A stretch of 64,000 bases of DNA from Euonymus europaeus (taxonomy: Eukaryota > Streptophyta > Magnoliopsida > Celastrales > Celastraceae): contig OY756963.1 in assembly GCA_963580455.1 (NCBI GenBank), positions 15,333,555 through 15,397,554 on the forward strand. The letters are read 5' to 3'. This document shows, piece after piece, positions 9,958-21,895 of this stretch. Below the pieces are notes generated by a model, which saw nothing but the letters and a program-made list of their open reading frames with translations, was not told where the DNA came from and did no database searches. Within the stretch, counting starts at the first letter, position 1. Every line of letters begins with the position of its first letter. The position numbers and the translations under genes were made by a program.

Positions 9958-11816
9958 CTACAGTTTTGTTTGAGAAGATTCAAATTTCTCTGTGACTTGA
10001 TTTCTTGCATCAAATTGGCGCACAATGTGATCCTTCAAAGCTTGGCTATGAAGTTCTAATGCTTCAATTTTATCTTGGGATGCAAGAATGTCTTTTTGCA
10101 GCTCAAGATCCTCGGTAAGCAAACTCTTAGAAACCTTCAACATTTTCTCATAGGATGCTCGATCTTTGCTCAATTGCTCCAACTACAGTTGTAGGAACAA
10201 TTGAGGCAAGTAGCTTATATGTTGTACCTGCCTGAACAAACATTTATTTTTCATTAATACTAGGAGGTAGCAAGATGACAATAATTAAGCAACGTACCTA
10301 GGAGGAAAAGGGCGTAGTGGAATCAGCGAGCTGAATTGAAGTTTTAAGACAACTTTTAGCAATTGGATTATCTGCCACACTGTTGATGGAAATTCCATAG
10401 CTATCATCTCCTTCCGCTTCACTATCCCCTTCAGACACATCAAGTGGAGCAGAACTAGACTAAGGCTTTCTTGACCTGGTGGTAGCTTGCTAGGACCTTT
10501 GTAGGATAGGTGGAGTTTTGGTTGATTTCTTGGGAGAGACTAGTTCTATCTTTACTATTGTTAGTCTCTTTTACCAAACTGGAACAACATGAACTAATAC
10601 ACAAGACATCTCGTTATATGAAGAGATTAAGTGAATAAATAATAGAAGGCAGAAGACACTAGATACTTACTGGATGTTGTGTTGGTGGGCTCTGCATCCG
10701 GCAGCTCAAGAAGGGGCAATAGACCATTTTAGTAATTTTCTCTCCAAAATATATAGGAAGCAATGCAATTTGGGTTAAAGGGTGGTAGCAATTGGAAAAC
10801 AAACTTTTTCAAAGAGTTATTGTTTGCAGCAACATGGCTCTCAATCAATTCCATAGATTGGGTGATTATTCTCTCCTCCCCACAAGGATTGTAGTGATGA
10901 AGACAGTCAAAAGGAACGTCCTGGGTATACCCTAATTTTCTTGCACAGAAGTGAGGGTTATAAGCTTCAAAGCCGCATGTAGGGTTCATTAAATTGTCCA
11001 CATTGGCACCCTCATGAAGGTATACCAAGGGGTAGTTACACAAGCCAAAAAATCACGAAGAGGGAAATCTATAACCATGGAGATGGTATAATTCTAGAAG
11101 ACAGCAAGGGTAGTTGGGGGCCACCTAGAAGAGTTTTAGAGAATAAGAAACTCTATGTCTGGGCGAGTTGGGGACAATTTTAAGAGTAGATTGAAAATAT
11201 GAACAAAAGATGTGATGCTCACACAAGACAGTACAACTTTACCATAGGAGTAAAACCGAGCAGGCAGTTGATAACTAGGAGCACGCAAGAAAGGAAAAAT
11301 TGAAACAACCAAAGCTGGAATAAGGCTATCAGAGATACGGTGAAAGTATGGCCTTTCAAAGGTAAGTAGAGAAAGACAGTGATAAACCCCACATAGCCAG
11401 ATACTACCTAGAGCCATATTTTGCCCCTCTACTACGGTACATGCAATGGGAATGTAATCTTTGGCCGGTTGATTCACAAAGGTTTTGAATACATACCTTC
11501 TTAACAAGAACCATAAGAAGAGGACATGCTCATTATTAGTGGGAGTACTAGTGCACTTGACCAAACTCAGACCCTTATAGGAATAAGGTTTCTTCTCTTT
11601 GATACCCACATCTGCTATGCGGGCTGAGGTGAAGATGTCGGGAGCATTGTGACCCGCAATGGGTAGTCTGGTTAGGGCATAGACATTGCGAAGTGCAATG
11701 GTCATGTCACCGCTTGGAAATACAAAGCAATTTGTGGTATGGGACCAGAAATAGCAAGCGGCAAAAATCAAAGAAGCATCGAAGCGTATCTACTCCATCG
11801 ACATTTCAATGAGATG
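9958..11816 (-). pseudogene. Plant mobile domain (PMD) protein remnant, antisense to a Tat integrase end
   Basis: Seen: 11136-11771 (211 codons) contains SHTTNCFVFPSGDMTIALRN and then VYALTRLPIAG, the hallmark of the aminotransferase-like PMD (PF10536 type). 10729-11043 holds the following PMD segment with YNPHFCARKLGYTQDVPFD. 9958-10182 is a lysine/glutamate-rich coiled coil, the usual C-terminal tail of transposon PMD proteins. Stops and frameshifts separate the three. Known: PMD proteins occur both as host genes (MAIN/MAIL group) and as passengers of transposons, including Tat retrotransposons where they lie antisense near the 3' end. Context here (integrase tail at 9448-9590 on the opposite strand) favours the transposon form. 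Function is lost. Confidence 0.75.
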
Positions 11817-13320
11817 GTATAAGCCTTATTTAACCCATTGAACCCCGAACTCAGCACGCAGGCAGAAGACCCACTCAAACCAACCAACTAGGGGTTTTGG
11901 CTAGGATCGATGGCGCTCCAAAAGAGGTAACTGGTCTATATGGTTTACAAGGAGTTCTTCATGATCCAAGAGTTTGAGGGGATGAAAGTTGTTAGATGAG
12001 AAATGAGAATCGACAAACGAGGAACTAGGAACTAGGGAGAAAGGATGCCATGGAGGAGGACAAAGAGGTATGGGTCTTTACAGAGCTATTAGAGTTTAAA
12101 AAAAGTAGCTTTTGGGAGTTAAGAGATTAGGATCGAAACTGGAGAGTTCTAGTCTAAGTCAAATACCTGAGTAAAATGAGAAAAGACGCAAGAAATCAGC
12201 TTAAAATCCAACTGATTTTGAACCAGTTGAGGAGGCAATTGTTGGTACCATCCTCATGCAAGGCCAAAGAAGCTCGACTCATGATGATTAATTACTACAA
12301 GCCCAGGTAGATGATGTTGTATATATTAGAAGAGACCGGCCCGAGAGATCAACGCATGAAGGAAGAATTGATAAGATCAGGTAAGAAGAGTACAGGTCCA
12401 ATAAGAAGTGTGCAAAAATTGATCCTAAAAAGGTGAATTTAGTAACTAACTTGAGGATACTACAGTTAAAATTTGATTCGAGTTGGTAAACTAATGACAT
12501 CATGGCTTAGGCAACTTTGATCAGGACGTATGGATGTCCCACAATAGCTTACGAAAACCCCCGGTTGGTGTGTTTTTTTATTATATAAAGGGCAAGTGGG
12601 AAAAAAAGTATGCCGTGATAGAGAACAAAATATGTTAGAGAGAGAGAGAGAGTGAGTGTGTGTGATGGGGCAAGAGTATAACTAAATAAAAGAGAAGCCT
12701 CATCCACACCCACTTCTTTTTGCTTAACAATGTTTTCCTACATGGCTACCACCATCACTTTCGAAGGCTAAATATATTTACATGTTGGATATTCTTTTTG
12801 GATTTATTATTTTTTCTATGTAAAGATATATAAGTGCATGTATGACACTTCGATATAATTGCATATTGTTCACATGTAGAATTTGATGGCCAAATACAAA
12901 TTTCCAGCTACTTCAATTAATGCACATGTTTCCACATGCTCTGTGTCGGATAGAGAAATAAAATCTGATTTGGATATCCAAACATGTGACTAAAACTCAC
13001 ATAGCTATGGAAATCCCCACTAATTACCTAGCTATAATTAACCTATCTACATAGAATTGGCATTTGACAACCCAACTCATGTTTCTAGGACTACATAATA
13101 AACCATGTTCATATCTCTCACGCGCAAATATGGACATATGATGATGAGTTGCATGGAAAGAGGAATCTATATTAGGCACATGTTTAAAGTGCGGTATTTT
13201 AGGCATCTCTTCATTGTTCTTGTAAATCAAATGGGTTGCTCCCCATATGAATTTTGTGCTCTCAAACATGCACCGGAAAAAAAATGAGCGTGTAATTTCA
13301 TTGTAAAAATAATCCAACCA
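11817..13320. other. No recognisable gene; includes an (AG)n/(TG)n microsatellite
   Basis: Composition is ordinary for plant intergenic DNA. A short purine microsatellite, AG repeats running into TG repeats, lies at about 12637-12664. Short open stretches on the minus strand show no family motif. Part of it is probably the 3' region and LTR of the Tat element that carried the PMD gene, but I could not find an LTR pair. Confidence 0.4.
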
Positions 13321-13559
13321 ATTAGAAGATAACACGTGTCATGAGCCACCTCAAATGGTCCACGTCATCCACCACCTCGGTCAGCACAAGTCTGACAATT
13401 GATATCTTGATATGATCGGATAGCTTTGCCAACAATCGATAACTCAACCAGAATACTTTGTTAGGCCATTCAAGATATTCCATGTGGTATAGCTCGGCCA
13501 ATATAGGATAGTTCAGCCATGAGATCATGTTTCTATTGTTCTATCCTTCTTCTATTCTC

Positions 13560-14045
13560 AGGTACCTCAGTCGGCTACCATGTAGGTCGGTTAGTCTACC
13601 TAGTTCACTCTTAATCTCAGTAGGGTCCATTTTCTATCAAGAGTCCTACCACCATGAGAAGTAGAGACCCGGTAGGATTATAACTCCAATAAAGACGCTC
13701 AGATAAAAAAAAGATAGTTTCATTCCTAGCAAAACTAGAATTCTCTAAGTCCCTATCAAAGGAGCCCCACTCACTAGGTAAAAGTCTAATCACAAGTTTG
13801 CATTATTTTTGGTTAAGTTGTGAGAGTCTCTGAGACCAAACCCTCCCAACTATAAGTTATTGTTCTGACTTGAGTATCAGAGTGGAACCCCCCGAAACAA
13901 TTTCGAGTCCCTCCTAGTTTACATTTGCTCGTAGTTCAGGCCGTACAGCTCAACAATAGCAGGTCTGACCACCCTGATTGGGACCCCCCGAAACAATTCG
14001 GACTAGTCCCGATTTTGACATCATCACATTGATTTGCGAGATTTG
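13560..14045 (+). repeat. Tat-type LTR end and leader remnant
   Basis: Plus-strand words in order: TGCATTATTTTTGGTTAAGT, TTGTTCTGACTTGAGTATC, AGAGTGGAACCCCCCGAAAC, GTTCAGGCCGTACAGCTC and a second CCCCCCGAAACAATTCGGAC. This set, centred on 'gacttgag-yat-c-gagtgg', matches the R/U5 end of Tat-lineage LTRs as I know them. The GGACCCCCCGAAACAATT word occurs twice (13885 and 13981). Boundaries are approximate and no TSD was identified. Confidence 0.5.
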
Positions 14046-15060
14046 GGGATCATTTATTTAGCCTACATCATCCATTTGGAGATATTTTTAAAAGTCTGGT
14101 TTATTTTTTGTTTCTCCTGTGTTTTATTTTTTGAAAAAACATGTTTTTTATTTTCTATTTTCGAATGATTTTTTACTTTTCATCGTTTGAAAAATAAACA
14201 ACCAAACTGATTTTAAAGTTGTTTTCTATTTCTGAAACAGAAAATACATAAATCCTTAAATTATTTAAAAGTCAAATACGCACAAATACCCCCCATAATG
14301 TGGGCCCACCTGATCACTAATATTATCCTCAATTCAGGCTTGGCACGACAAGCATTCTCCAGCGTGTTCCGCACGTACACGTGGAGCGCATTTGCTGTTC
14401 GCATTCACCCCACAGTAAATAAGAGCAATTAATAATGTATCTCATTACTATTATATAAAAAATTAAATCGTCAAAACAAATCCTTGAATACAATTATAAC
14501 GGTAAAACACAAATTTTTATATATTTTTCTTATGAAGGAAGAGGCTATAATGATTTTATGGTGAAATTTTTTTCAACTTAAATCACAACTATTCAAGTCG
14601 ATTACAATAAATACACAATATAGTACCCCCACATGAATCGTTGAGATGCAAAATAAATGAGATTTCATTGTGAAATCATTTCAACCCCTTTTATTGCATT
14701 TTTCTCTTTTCTTCAGCTCAAAAACTTATATGTTCTACCAACTCATCTCAACACTACTTGACATACACATCTAAAATTTCCTTCGATTGCCCCTCTCTGT
14801 CTCTCACACTCATCTAAACTATTTTACATGTCTTAGTAAATTGACAGTTTATATGCTATAATAAACTTACGCTCCACCAAATACTCAATAATTTATTTGA
14901 CAGTTTATGTGCTATTAAAATTTTCGCCTACCAAATGCAGACCTATTCTTTCATTCCACCATGCATTTCCCAACAAAACTATATCAAAATCAATATTCAA
15001 TTTTATATATTTTACAAAAACTCAAATCACATATTTATTTATATTATCAAAGAGTAGTGT
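14046..15060. other. AT-rich intergenic DNA, nothing coding seen
   Basis: 14090-14270 contains imperfect self-complementary A/T-rich words (ATTTTCTATTTTCGAATG and GTTTTCTATTTCTGAAACAG) of a kind common in degenerate MITEs, but I cannot define termini. The rest shows no open frame or repeat of note. Confidence 0.4.
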
Positions 15061-15064
15061 TAAA

Positions 15065-16130
15065 TAGCCCAAGTTTATGTAGCTCAACATTAACTCAAGT
15101 ATAGATGACATGTTTTGTAAGCAAATGACATGAAAAATTAAAATTTTAAAAAATAAAATATCTCATTTAAAAAACTTAGAGCATATTTTTTTTTTAAACA
15201 AAATTTTAAAACACTTTATCTCTTAAAATGCATATTAGATTTCAAAAAAAATTACGTATCCGTAATCAGCAAGTAAAGATCTATCCAACAAGTAAAGATC
15301 TATCCAACAAGATCTATCATCGACAGGTTTAACTCATTTTCAATTACATTGTTTTTAATTACATTATTTTTTTTTTACTAATATGTGAGTTAGGTAGGCT
15401 CTAGTGTTTATTTATAGGTACCGATATAAACTCATATATCGAATTTTCATACTGTAACCTAAACAATAAATGTTAAACCCTAAAAGGAACGAATTCACTA
15501 AATCCTAACGGGCTCGTGTATCGGATTTTCATGTTATAACCTAAATAATAAGTGTTATAAACTCCTAGAGGAACATATTCATTAAATCCTAACAGACTCG
15601 TGTATTGGATTTTCATTTTGTAACCTAACAGACTCAGATTCACTAAACCTCGACGGATTCGCTACAAAATCTTAAATGTCTTAAGTGCTAAACATTAGGG
15701 TCCTAACTATTATACTCTAACGGGTTTAGATACTCAACGCAATTTCAATAAAAATGCAAAAAAACAATGAATATATATTATACTATCATAATGTAATAAA
15801 ATTTCAGTTCGAATAAACATTTTACACATCATATATATGAATAACATTATTTTTAAAAATAATGTAATTAAAAAAATGCAATAAAAACTATCGACAATGG
15901 ATATTATTAGAAAGATTTTTACGCGCTGAGTTCGAATATGTAATTTTTTTTTTGAAATCTAATATGTATTTTGAGAGATAAAACGTCTTAAAGTTTCGTT
16001 TATGAAAAAGATAAATAAAAACTTATTTTAAAAAAAATTCAACATGATGTGACATGTAGACTTGGATTGAGTTGAGCCAATAAAAATTAAATTTTATAAC
16101 ATTTTTAATTATCAAAACATATATCTCAAT
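15065..16130. mobile_element. Long-TIR foldback / MULE-type non-autonomous DNA element
   Basis: Seen: the left arm around 15205-15260 (TCTTAAAATGCATATTAGAT, then TTTCAAAAAAAATTACGTAT) is the inverse of the right arm around 15930-15985 (ATATGTAATTTTTTTTTTGA, then AATCTAATATGTATTTTGAG). Outer arm parts also pair: the stretch with CTCAAGTATAGATGACATG (about 15096) against ACATGTAGACTTGGATTGAG (about 16053). The arms are therefore some 150-190 bp. The centre contains three tandem units of 82-84 bp (starts near 15430, 15512, 15596). There is no transposase. Long TIRs suggest a Mutator-like derivative; termini and TSD are not resolved. Confidence 0.6.
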
Positions 16131-17440
16131 AAAACTTTATTATCCCAACAAAAATGCAAAAAATGGCTCTGATAATCAACATCGAATGCGGAGAGACAAG
16201 CCTCACGACAACTGAACAAGTCAAGCCGCGTGTCAACTGGAATCTCTAATGTTTCACACTATGGACTTATATGTCCGTTTCTAAGTGGCTCCAAAAAGAT
16301 TTGGTCTGACGAGTTTAAAAGAAATTTACAAATTTCCATGTCGGCAAATTCATGTTGTGATGTGTGTGATTTATGGAGAAAGGTCGGCCAAGGTAGAATA
16401 TAATAAGAATGGATGAAGAAAAACAGACTTTTTAAGTTTTAACTGTCCAAACCCACAAACAGTTTTCACCTTCTCACATCAATTAAAGTTTTGAATTTAA
16501 AGATACCATCACCAACTAAATTAATAATCGATCATATAATTTTAAAATATAGATAATTTAAAATAAATTATTAAAAATATAAAATGAAATTATTTTTAAC
16601 TACGATAAGGAGTCTTTATTTTTTCACAGATGTGAACACGTTTGTCAATTCACATTTGATCTTGGTCTCGGTCTTGGACTTGGACTTGGTTAATATATCA
16701 GATTTTCTTGAATAAAAATCCAAAATAAGAGTATTTGCATAAGTGGCCTTTAAACTATTCTCTTTTTACTTATTCAAATATTTTTCCATAATTTATAGTA
16801 TTTTTACTTAATAATATTTGCATGAAAAATCACTATTCTCATCTTTATAGTCTCAAAATATTATTTTTCTCTTCTTTTTTAGTTTTCCCAGATCTTTTAT
16901 AATTTTAATAAAAATAAAATTATTTAAGAGTTAACATTATTATTGATTATATATTATTTTAAAAATTACTAAATAAAAAAATTGTCATTATTTTATAATA
17001 AATTAATAAAATATATTTTTTTGATAAAAAAACTTAGTCTAGACATATTATTAATCAACCCTCAATTAATAAAATATATTAACCAAATAATAAAGCAATA
17101 TAATATTTTGTCAGCTTTATTTGAGTAGAGATTCAATTGCGACTGACTTAAGGGCGGCTCCCATACTCTATGATTTCGAACACCAAGACCATCCGTGTCA
17201 ATTTACCCCATATAAGGCTCACACGTGCCAAAACCAGCAGACCAAAGCATCCACAAGAGTTCACAAAAACAATAGACAGAGATGGAGCGTATATGTACAT
17301 AGCAAGAGGAAAATCTCTTATTCCCAAATATAAACATCCTCCCACATTTCAAGGGAGCACATACACATTTCACTACTCTTTTCACTAACAAAACCACAAA
17401 AATTAAAGCCATATATACATTTTTTTCCTTCATCACTGAC
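16131..17440. other. AT-rich intergenic DNA downstream of the PLATZ gene
   Basis: Very AT-rich to about 17100, then a more balanced stretch. I see no coding signature, RNA gene or repeat boundary here. The last few hundred bases before 17697 probably include the 3' untranslated region of the PLATZ gene, but no poly(A) signal could be chosen with confidence. Confidence 0.4.
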
Positions 17441-17696
17441 ACAAAACTTATGTATAAGCAACTCTATTGTCTTTATAACTAAGAAGAGCTTATTTGCAAC
17501 ACATGCTTCTTTTTTCTGTTATTTTGCTTTCTGCCCCCATCATTTCCACTTCTATTGCTGCTTCTATGTACACGAGATGATGATAGGTAAAGGTGGGTAT
17601 GTTATCCTCATGCCAGTTGGGGTTTTTTTTTTTTGACAACTTCTTCTACATTCTATATGTAGCGATGATAGGCATCATAAACTAGAAGCTGGTACT

Positions 17697-19603
17697 CTAG
17701 TATTCTATGACTAGCCCGCCCATGGGGGCACGGTGAGGAATTCCCTTTCTTCGCTTGACCGTCCGGAAACTAGTGGCAGTTGGGGGTGGGGTTGATGGAG
17801 AGAAGCTTCGATCTTTGAGGCCGTGGCTGCTGCTGCTGAATGAGTCTTCTGAATCCGATGTCATTGCCAGCTGATGCCTTTTCTTCTTTTGGAAATTATT
17901 TGATGTCCCAACAATCTGTAAATGCATCATTCAAACAGCGACTATTACGAACGGGATGACCACCAAAAATCAAGATCAAAGACTTATACCAACAATCATG
18001 ATCATCTTATAGAGATTAATCAAAATTCCTAAGAAATTTGAAGACCCACATTGCCAATTGAACACCACAAAGTAAAGAAGAAAATGGAGGAAAATAATAG
18101 TCAGAGTGAAAACTGTTCAACCAAAGACAAATGTATAACATTCACATTCAATTGAGTTCGAACTGTTTCTTTGGTTTTCAAGGAGACCAGCAACCAAACA
18201 GTTTAAAGTGAATAGTAAAATCATATAACATGAGTAATTACCTTGCAGCCAAGAGAGCAGAAGCGGAAGGAATCAAGGAGGCTGCGCTCGCAGACTTCAC
18301 AGGTATTGGTGACGCCTTTACCTGGGCGAGGCTGAGGTCTCTCATTCAAGAACACAACCCTGGCACTGTTGATCACATAGGTTTGGACGCCGGATATGTC
18401 CAGCACCTTTTGTATCTCATTTACCCTTATCACATCATGGTATGAAGACCTCCTTATCTGTCACCAACAAAGAACCTAAGAGAGTTAGCCACGTGAAACC
18501 CATTACCCAAAACCCCAAACATTATAAAGGGCAAGAGATATTGGGATTCCTGTGTGTGCCCCATTTGAATGCCAAGAAAATGCAGAAATCAATGGAAATA
18601 TATCATTGACATTAGTGTTTCTTCTCTGTTGTCAATGGAGTACACAGTGAAATAAATGCGGATTCTTTCAGGATGAGAAACACGCGTGGGGAACACATAG
18701 TACTTCCGTGAGACAAAAGTTAAACGCACTATTTGAAAACCGAGGAAATTCAACGAAGAACAAGAATTCAAATGTCATATAGCTACCCAATTGAAAATAA
18801 ATTGGACAGGCTTTTCCATAATCGAAACCACGATGAAATGTTTCATTTCCATTCTTTGAGCTGATTTTGTGTCAGCTATGAAATGGAGCTTAAAAGGAGA
18901 AATAGGAAGGAGGAGTCAACATCAGGTTAATACAAAATAGCAAATTTAAGACCTGTTAACCTAATGACAAGTTTGACACAAATTTCACTGAATGAACGAA
19001 TGAAAAAGACCACAAATGTATTGAACAGACCAAGGAAAAACCCAGATTATTGAATCGTGCAATCGAAAATCAAACCTGAATTGCACGATGATCCTTGTGG
19101 CACTGAAGGCAGAGAGGGCAGAGAGCACCATTCATGCAATCCAGGCAATACATATTGCATTCACTCTTATGAGAATCAGCGTGCATCTTGCATTGAACAA
19201 AGAATCTCTCTTTCAGCAGAGGCTTCAGCCATGGCGGCCATCTGTTGTCCTCATCTTCAGGACCACCAGCACCCTATTCAAACCAACCGAATAAGACATT
19301 AGCATCAAATACACAGTTTTTTTTATATAGAAAACTAGCAATAAATACTGAAAGAAAATGTATTAACTAATCGTATGGAATATAAAGAAGAACACACAAC
19401 ATTACTTCAGCAAAAGCCAAATGGAGCAGTTTTGAAGAAAACCCACACACACAAACAAAAAAAAAGGAGGAAGTTGAACGGAATGTCCGTAAAAACCATT
19501 TCATTTCAATAGAGAAATATTGTTTTCAGAAGGAAAAAAACACAAAGAGAAGAAAAAGAGGAGAGAAATGGTAAAGTCAAGCAGAAAATGTGTTTGATAC
19601 CAT
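17697..19603 (-). CDS. PLATZ family zinc-dependent DNA-binding protein, four coding exons, 211 aa
   Basis: Exons (minus): 19603-19601 (ATG only), 19273-19076, 18457-18242, 17915-17697. All introns are GT-AG and phase 0 (327, 618 and 326 bp). Seen: residues 29-62 form the first zinc site, C-x2-H-x11-C-x2-C-x5-C-x2-C-x3-H-x2-H, beginning CKMH. Residues 84-139 carry the PLATZ core ([20 protein letters not shown]) and the second site C-x2-C-x10-C-x3-C, ending FCSLGC. The tail is serine-rich and ends near [11 protein letters not shown], a conserved PLATZ C-terminal motif. Known: PLATZ proteins are plant-specific nuclear factors that bind A/T-rich DNA and act mostly as repressors; length fits the family. 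Start choice: the ATG at 19601-19603 is directly followed by a splice donor (ATG|GTATCA); reading on instead hits a stop after seven codons, and the exon-2 frame lacks its own good N-terminal ATG before the zinc site. All key residues are present and no stop interrupts the frame, so it is probably functional. Confidence 0.92.
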
Positions 19604-19850
19604 GATTCTCCTGCTTTTCGGTTTGATTTCCCTCACAGTGGTGTCTTGATTATCTATCGCCAGCTTGAAAGACCTAATGGAGCAGAGGCACTCTGTTGCC
19701 TGGGTTTTAAGAGAGAGTAGGAGTGGAGGCGGCGAGACAGAGAATCGAAAATTGGGTTGTTTCTACAGAGAGAGAAAGGGAGGTGTGTTGTTCTTATCCT
19801 TACACGAATCCGAACCTATGTCGGGACCTTGGAACCCCGAACCTACGCCT
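19604..19850 (-). promoter_or_regulatory. Probable 5' leader of the PLATZ gene, CT-rich on the coding strand
   Basis: On the plus strand this reads GAGAGAGTAGGAG, GCGGCGAGACAGAG and AGAGAGAGAAAGGGAGG, i.e. CT/TC-rich in the sense direction, typical of plant 5' untranslated leaders. TA-rich words near 19995-20005 could hold a TATA element, but spacing to any start site is unknown. From 19851 to 20840 I see nothing else that can be supported. Confidence 0.45.
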
Positions 19851-20839
19851 AAAGATGCGTTCGGTTCAAGGAACCGACCTCCATCTTTCCTTTTTTTTCC
19901 CTTTCATTTTCATTGTCCTCTTTGGACTTATCATAAATTTCTTATTTTAATTATTAGGGTCTCTATTATCTCTCATTATTGGAGATTAAACAATTTTTTA
20001 TATATGTAAAAAAATTTGATTTGGTGGGAGTGATTTGTGCAATGGACTAGTATAATTGAATTTGATAGATCATAGATATGGTATTCTTTAAGCTAATGAG
20101 GTGTCGTATTGCCTAGTAAAATAAAATTTCTGAATTGTTTTCTCTTTTTCTCATAATTTTTATTTGTCAGTTCCACTAAGAACGGATTTATCCCTTATCA
20201 CATATGCGAAAATGCTAAACATACACAAAATAAATATATACAAATTTTCATAATCTACATGGCATGTCACCAAGTCATTTTTTATTAAAATAATCGAGAA
20301 AAATTTATGCTCTTGCTTCTCTCTCCTCCATTATCTTTAAGTTTCTACCCAACTATTTCAAACTCTCTTAACTTGGGTTAAGTCAATACTCTCTCTCCTC
20401 ATGTTCAAGAACAAGCATATATTTGCGATTGATTTCAAACAAGAGCTTGGTTTTTTGTATTTTTAGACAACCTTCAGTGCTTGATTTCGAGATTTTTGAA
20501 TGACGTAATTGGACAGGTATTTTAATGCTTTGATTCTTCGTTTTCATGTCCAATATATGTAATAAAATATTAAATATGTTTTATTATTACGATTAGGGTG
20601 CTGGATATGTTTTTTTTGGATAGAGCTTTTGATTTTGTTGAGCAAAATTTTTCGGATATGTTTTTAGATTTCTGGGTTTAATTACAGTATTCTAACCTAA
20701 TAATGTAATTATTATGTTAGCTTGGAAGACAAGCTCAATAATTATTTTACTTTTTTGTATTTGTAATTACCTTTTAGTGTATTGTAATACAATGAATAGA
20801 TAATGTGATAATTTGATGTAAAAATGCAAGGAGTGCGAT

Positions 20840-21846
20840 ATTTTTTAATGAATTTTTCCTTAAGCAAAGATCCATAACGAAAGACAATAATGAGGTGCAC
20901 AAGTATTTGCTTTTCACGTGTGAGAGGTGCAATAAGTACGTTAATCATTCGAAGAACCCTATCAATTTTGTGCTCATTTGAAGAATGACTGTAAGGCTCC
21001 ATTTGTAGGTCGGTTATGCGAGGGTGGGAAGTGGGAAATTACTTTGTTTGACGACGTGCACAACCACGATTTGAGTCCGAGTCAGTCTACGTTTTTTAGA
21101 TGTAATCGACAAATTAATGTTCACATTAAGAGGCAGCTGTAAATTAATGACATTGTGGATATTATACCGAGTAAGAGTCACAATTCATTTGTTATTGGAG
21201 TAGGGAACATAAGAAGCTACCCTTTTTGGAGAGAGACATTTGGAACCTAATTGCTAGGGTGCGATACATGAGGCTCGATAAAGGTGATGCGGATGCGATG
21301 CAAAGTTATTTACTTAGGATGCAATTGAATAATAATGGCTTCTTCTCACTTATTTATTGGGATAATCAACGTCCTCTAAGAAATGTTTTCTAGGTAGATC
21401 CATGTATTAGGCAGCATACAAAGAGTTTGGTGTCGTGATAACATTTGATACTACCTATTTAACTAACAAATTTGACATGTTGTTCGCTCCATTTGTTGGG
21501 GTAAACCACCATGAACATTCGATACTTATGGGGTGTGGGTTGTTATTGGGTGAAGATACAAAGACATTCATATGGTTATTTAGCACATTGTTAGCTTATA
21601 TGGGTGGGGTTGCACCACAAGGTATAATTATAGATTAAGATAGGGCGATGAAGAATGTTATAGATGTGGATTCCCCAATACTAGGAATAGATTGTGCCTA
21701 TGACACATTATGTAGAAAACTCTAGAGAAGTTTGGTTCTCACTCTGATTATGATGGTATCACCAAGATGTTGGGACAAGATGTGTATGATTCTTAGATCA
21801 TTGATGCGTTTGTGGGTACATTGTCCAAACTTGTAGAATGTAATTA
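20840..21846 (+). pseudogene. FAR1/FHY3-type protein, N-terminal part (FAR1 domain and start of MULE transposase domain)
   Basis: Seen: 20895-21120 reads as a FAR1 DNA-binding domain (CERCNKYVNHSKNP, GKWEITLFDDVHNHDLSP, FFRCNRQ). 21280-21640 reads DADAMQSYLLRMQLNNDGFF and then VITFDTTYLTNKFDMLFAPF, the MULE transposase core with its first catalytic Asp in FDTTY. Several stops and small frameshifts break the frame, e.g. at 21639 before DRAMKN. Known: FAR1/FHY3 factors derive from Mutator-like transposases and the same domain pair also occurs in active MULEs. The second half lies at 31250-32215, beyond the Sirevirus. Whether it was a host gene or a MULE cannot be told without its ends. Confidence 0.75.
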
Positions 21847-21895
21847 TAGTTTAGAATAGTCTTATTATCTAATAATATAATATATTTGTCTAAAT

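Noticed and set aside
9958..11816. PMD as a functional host gene
   Set aside because: Stops and frameshifts separate all three pieces, and the neighbour on the opposite strand is a Tat integrase tail.
15460..15490. Telomere-like AACCCTAAA words in the foldback core
   Set aside because: Only isolated words within an 82-84 bp unit; not a TTTAGGG array.
19057..19302. Plus-strand open frames over PLATZ exon 2
   Set aside because: They are the antisense of a conserved exon with a clear zinc-binding translation on the minus strand.
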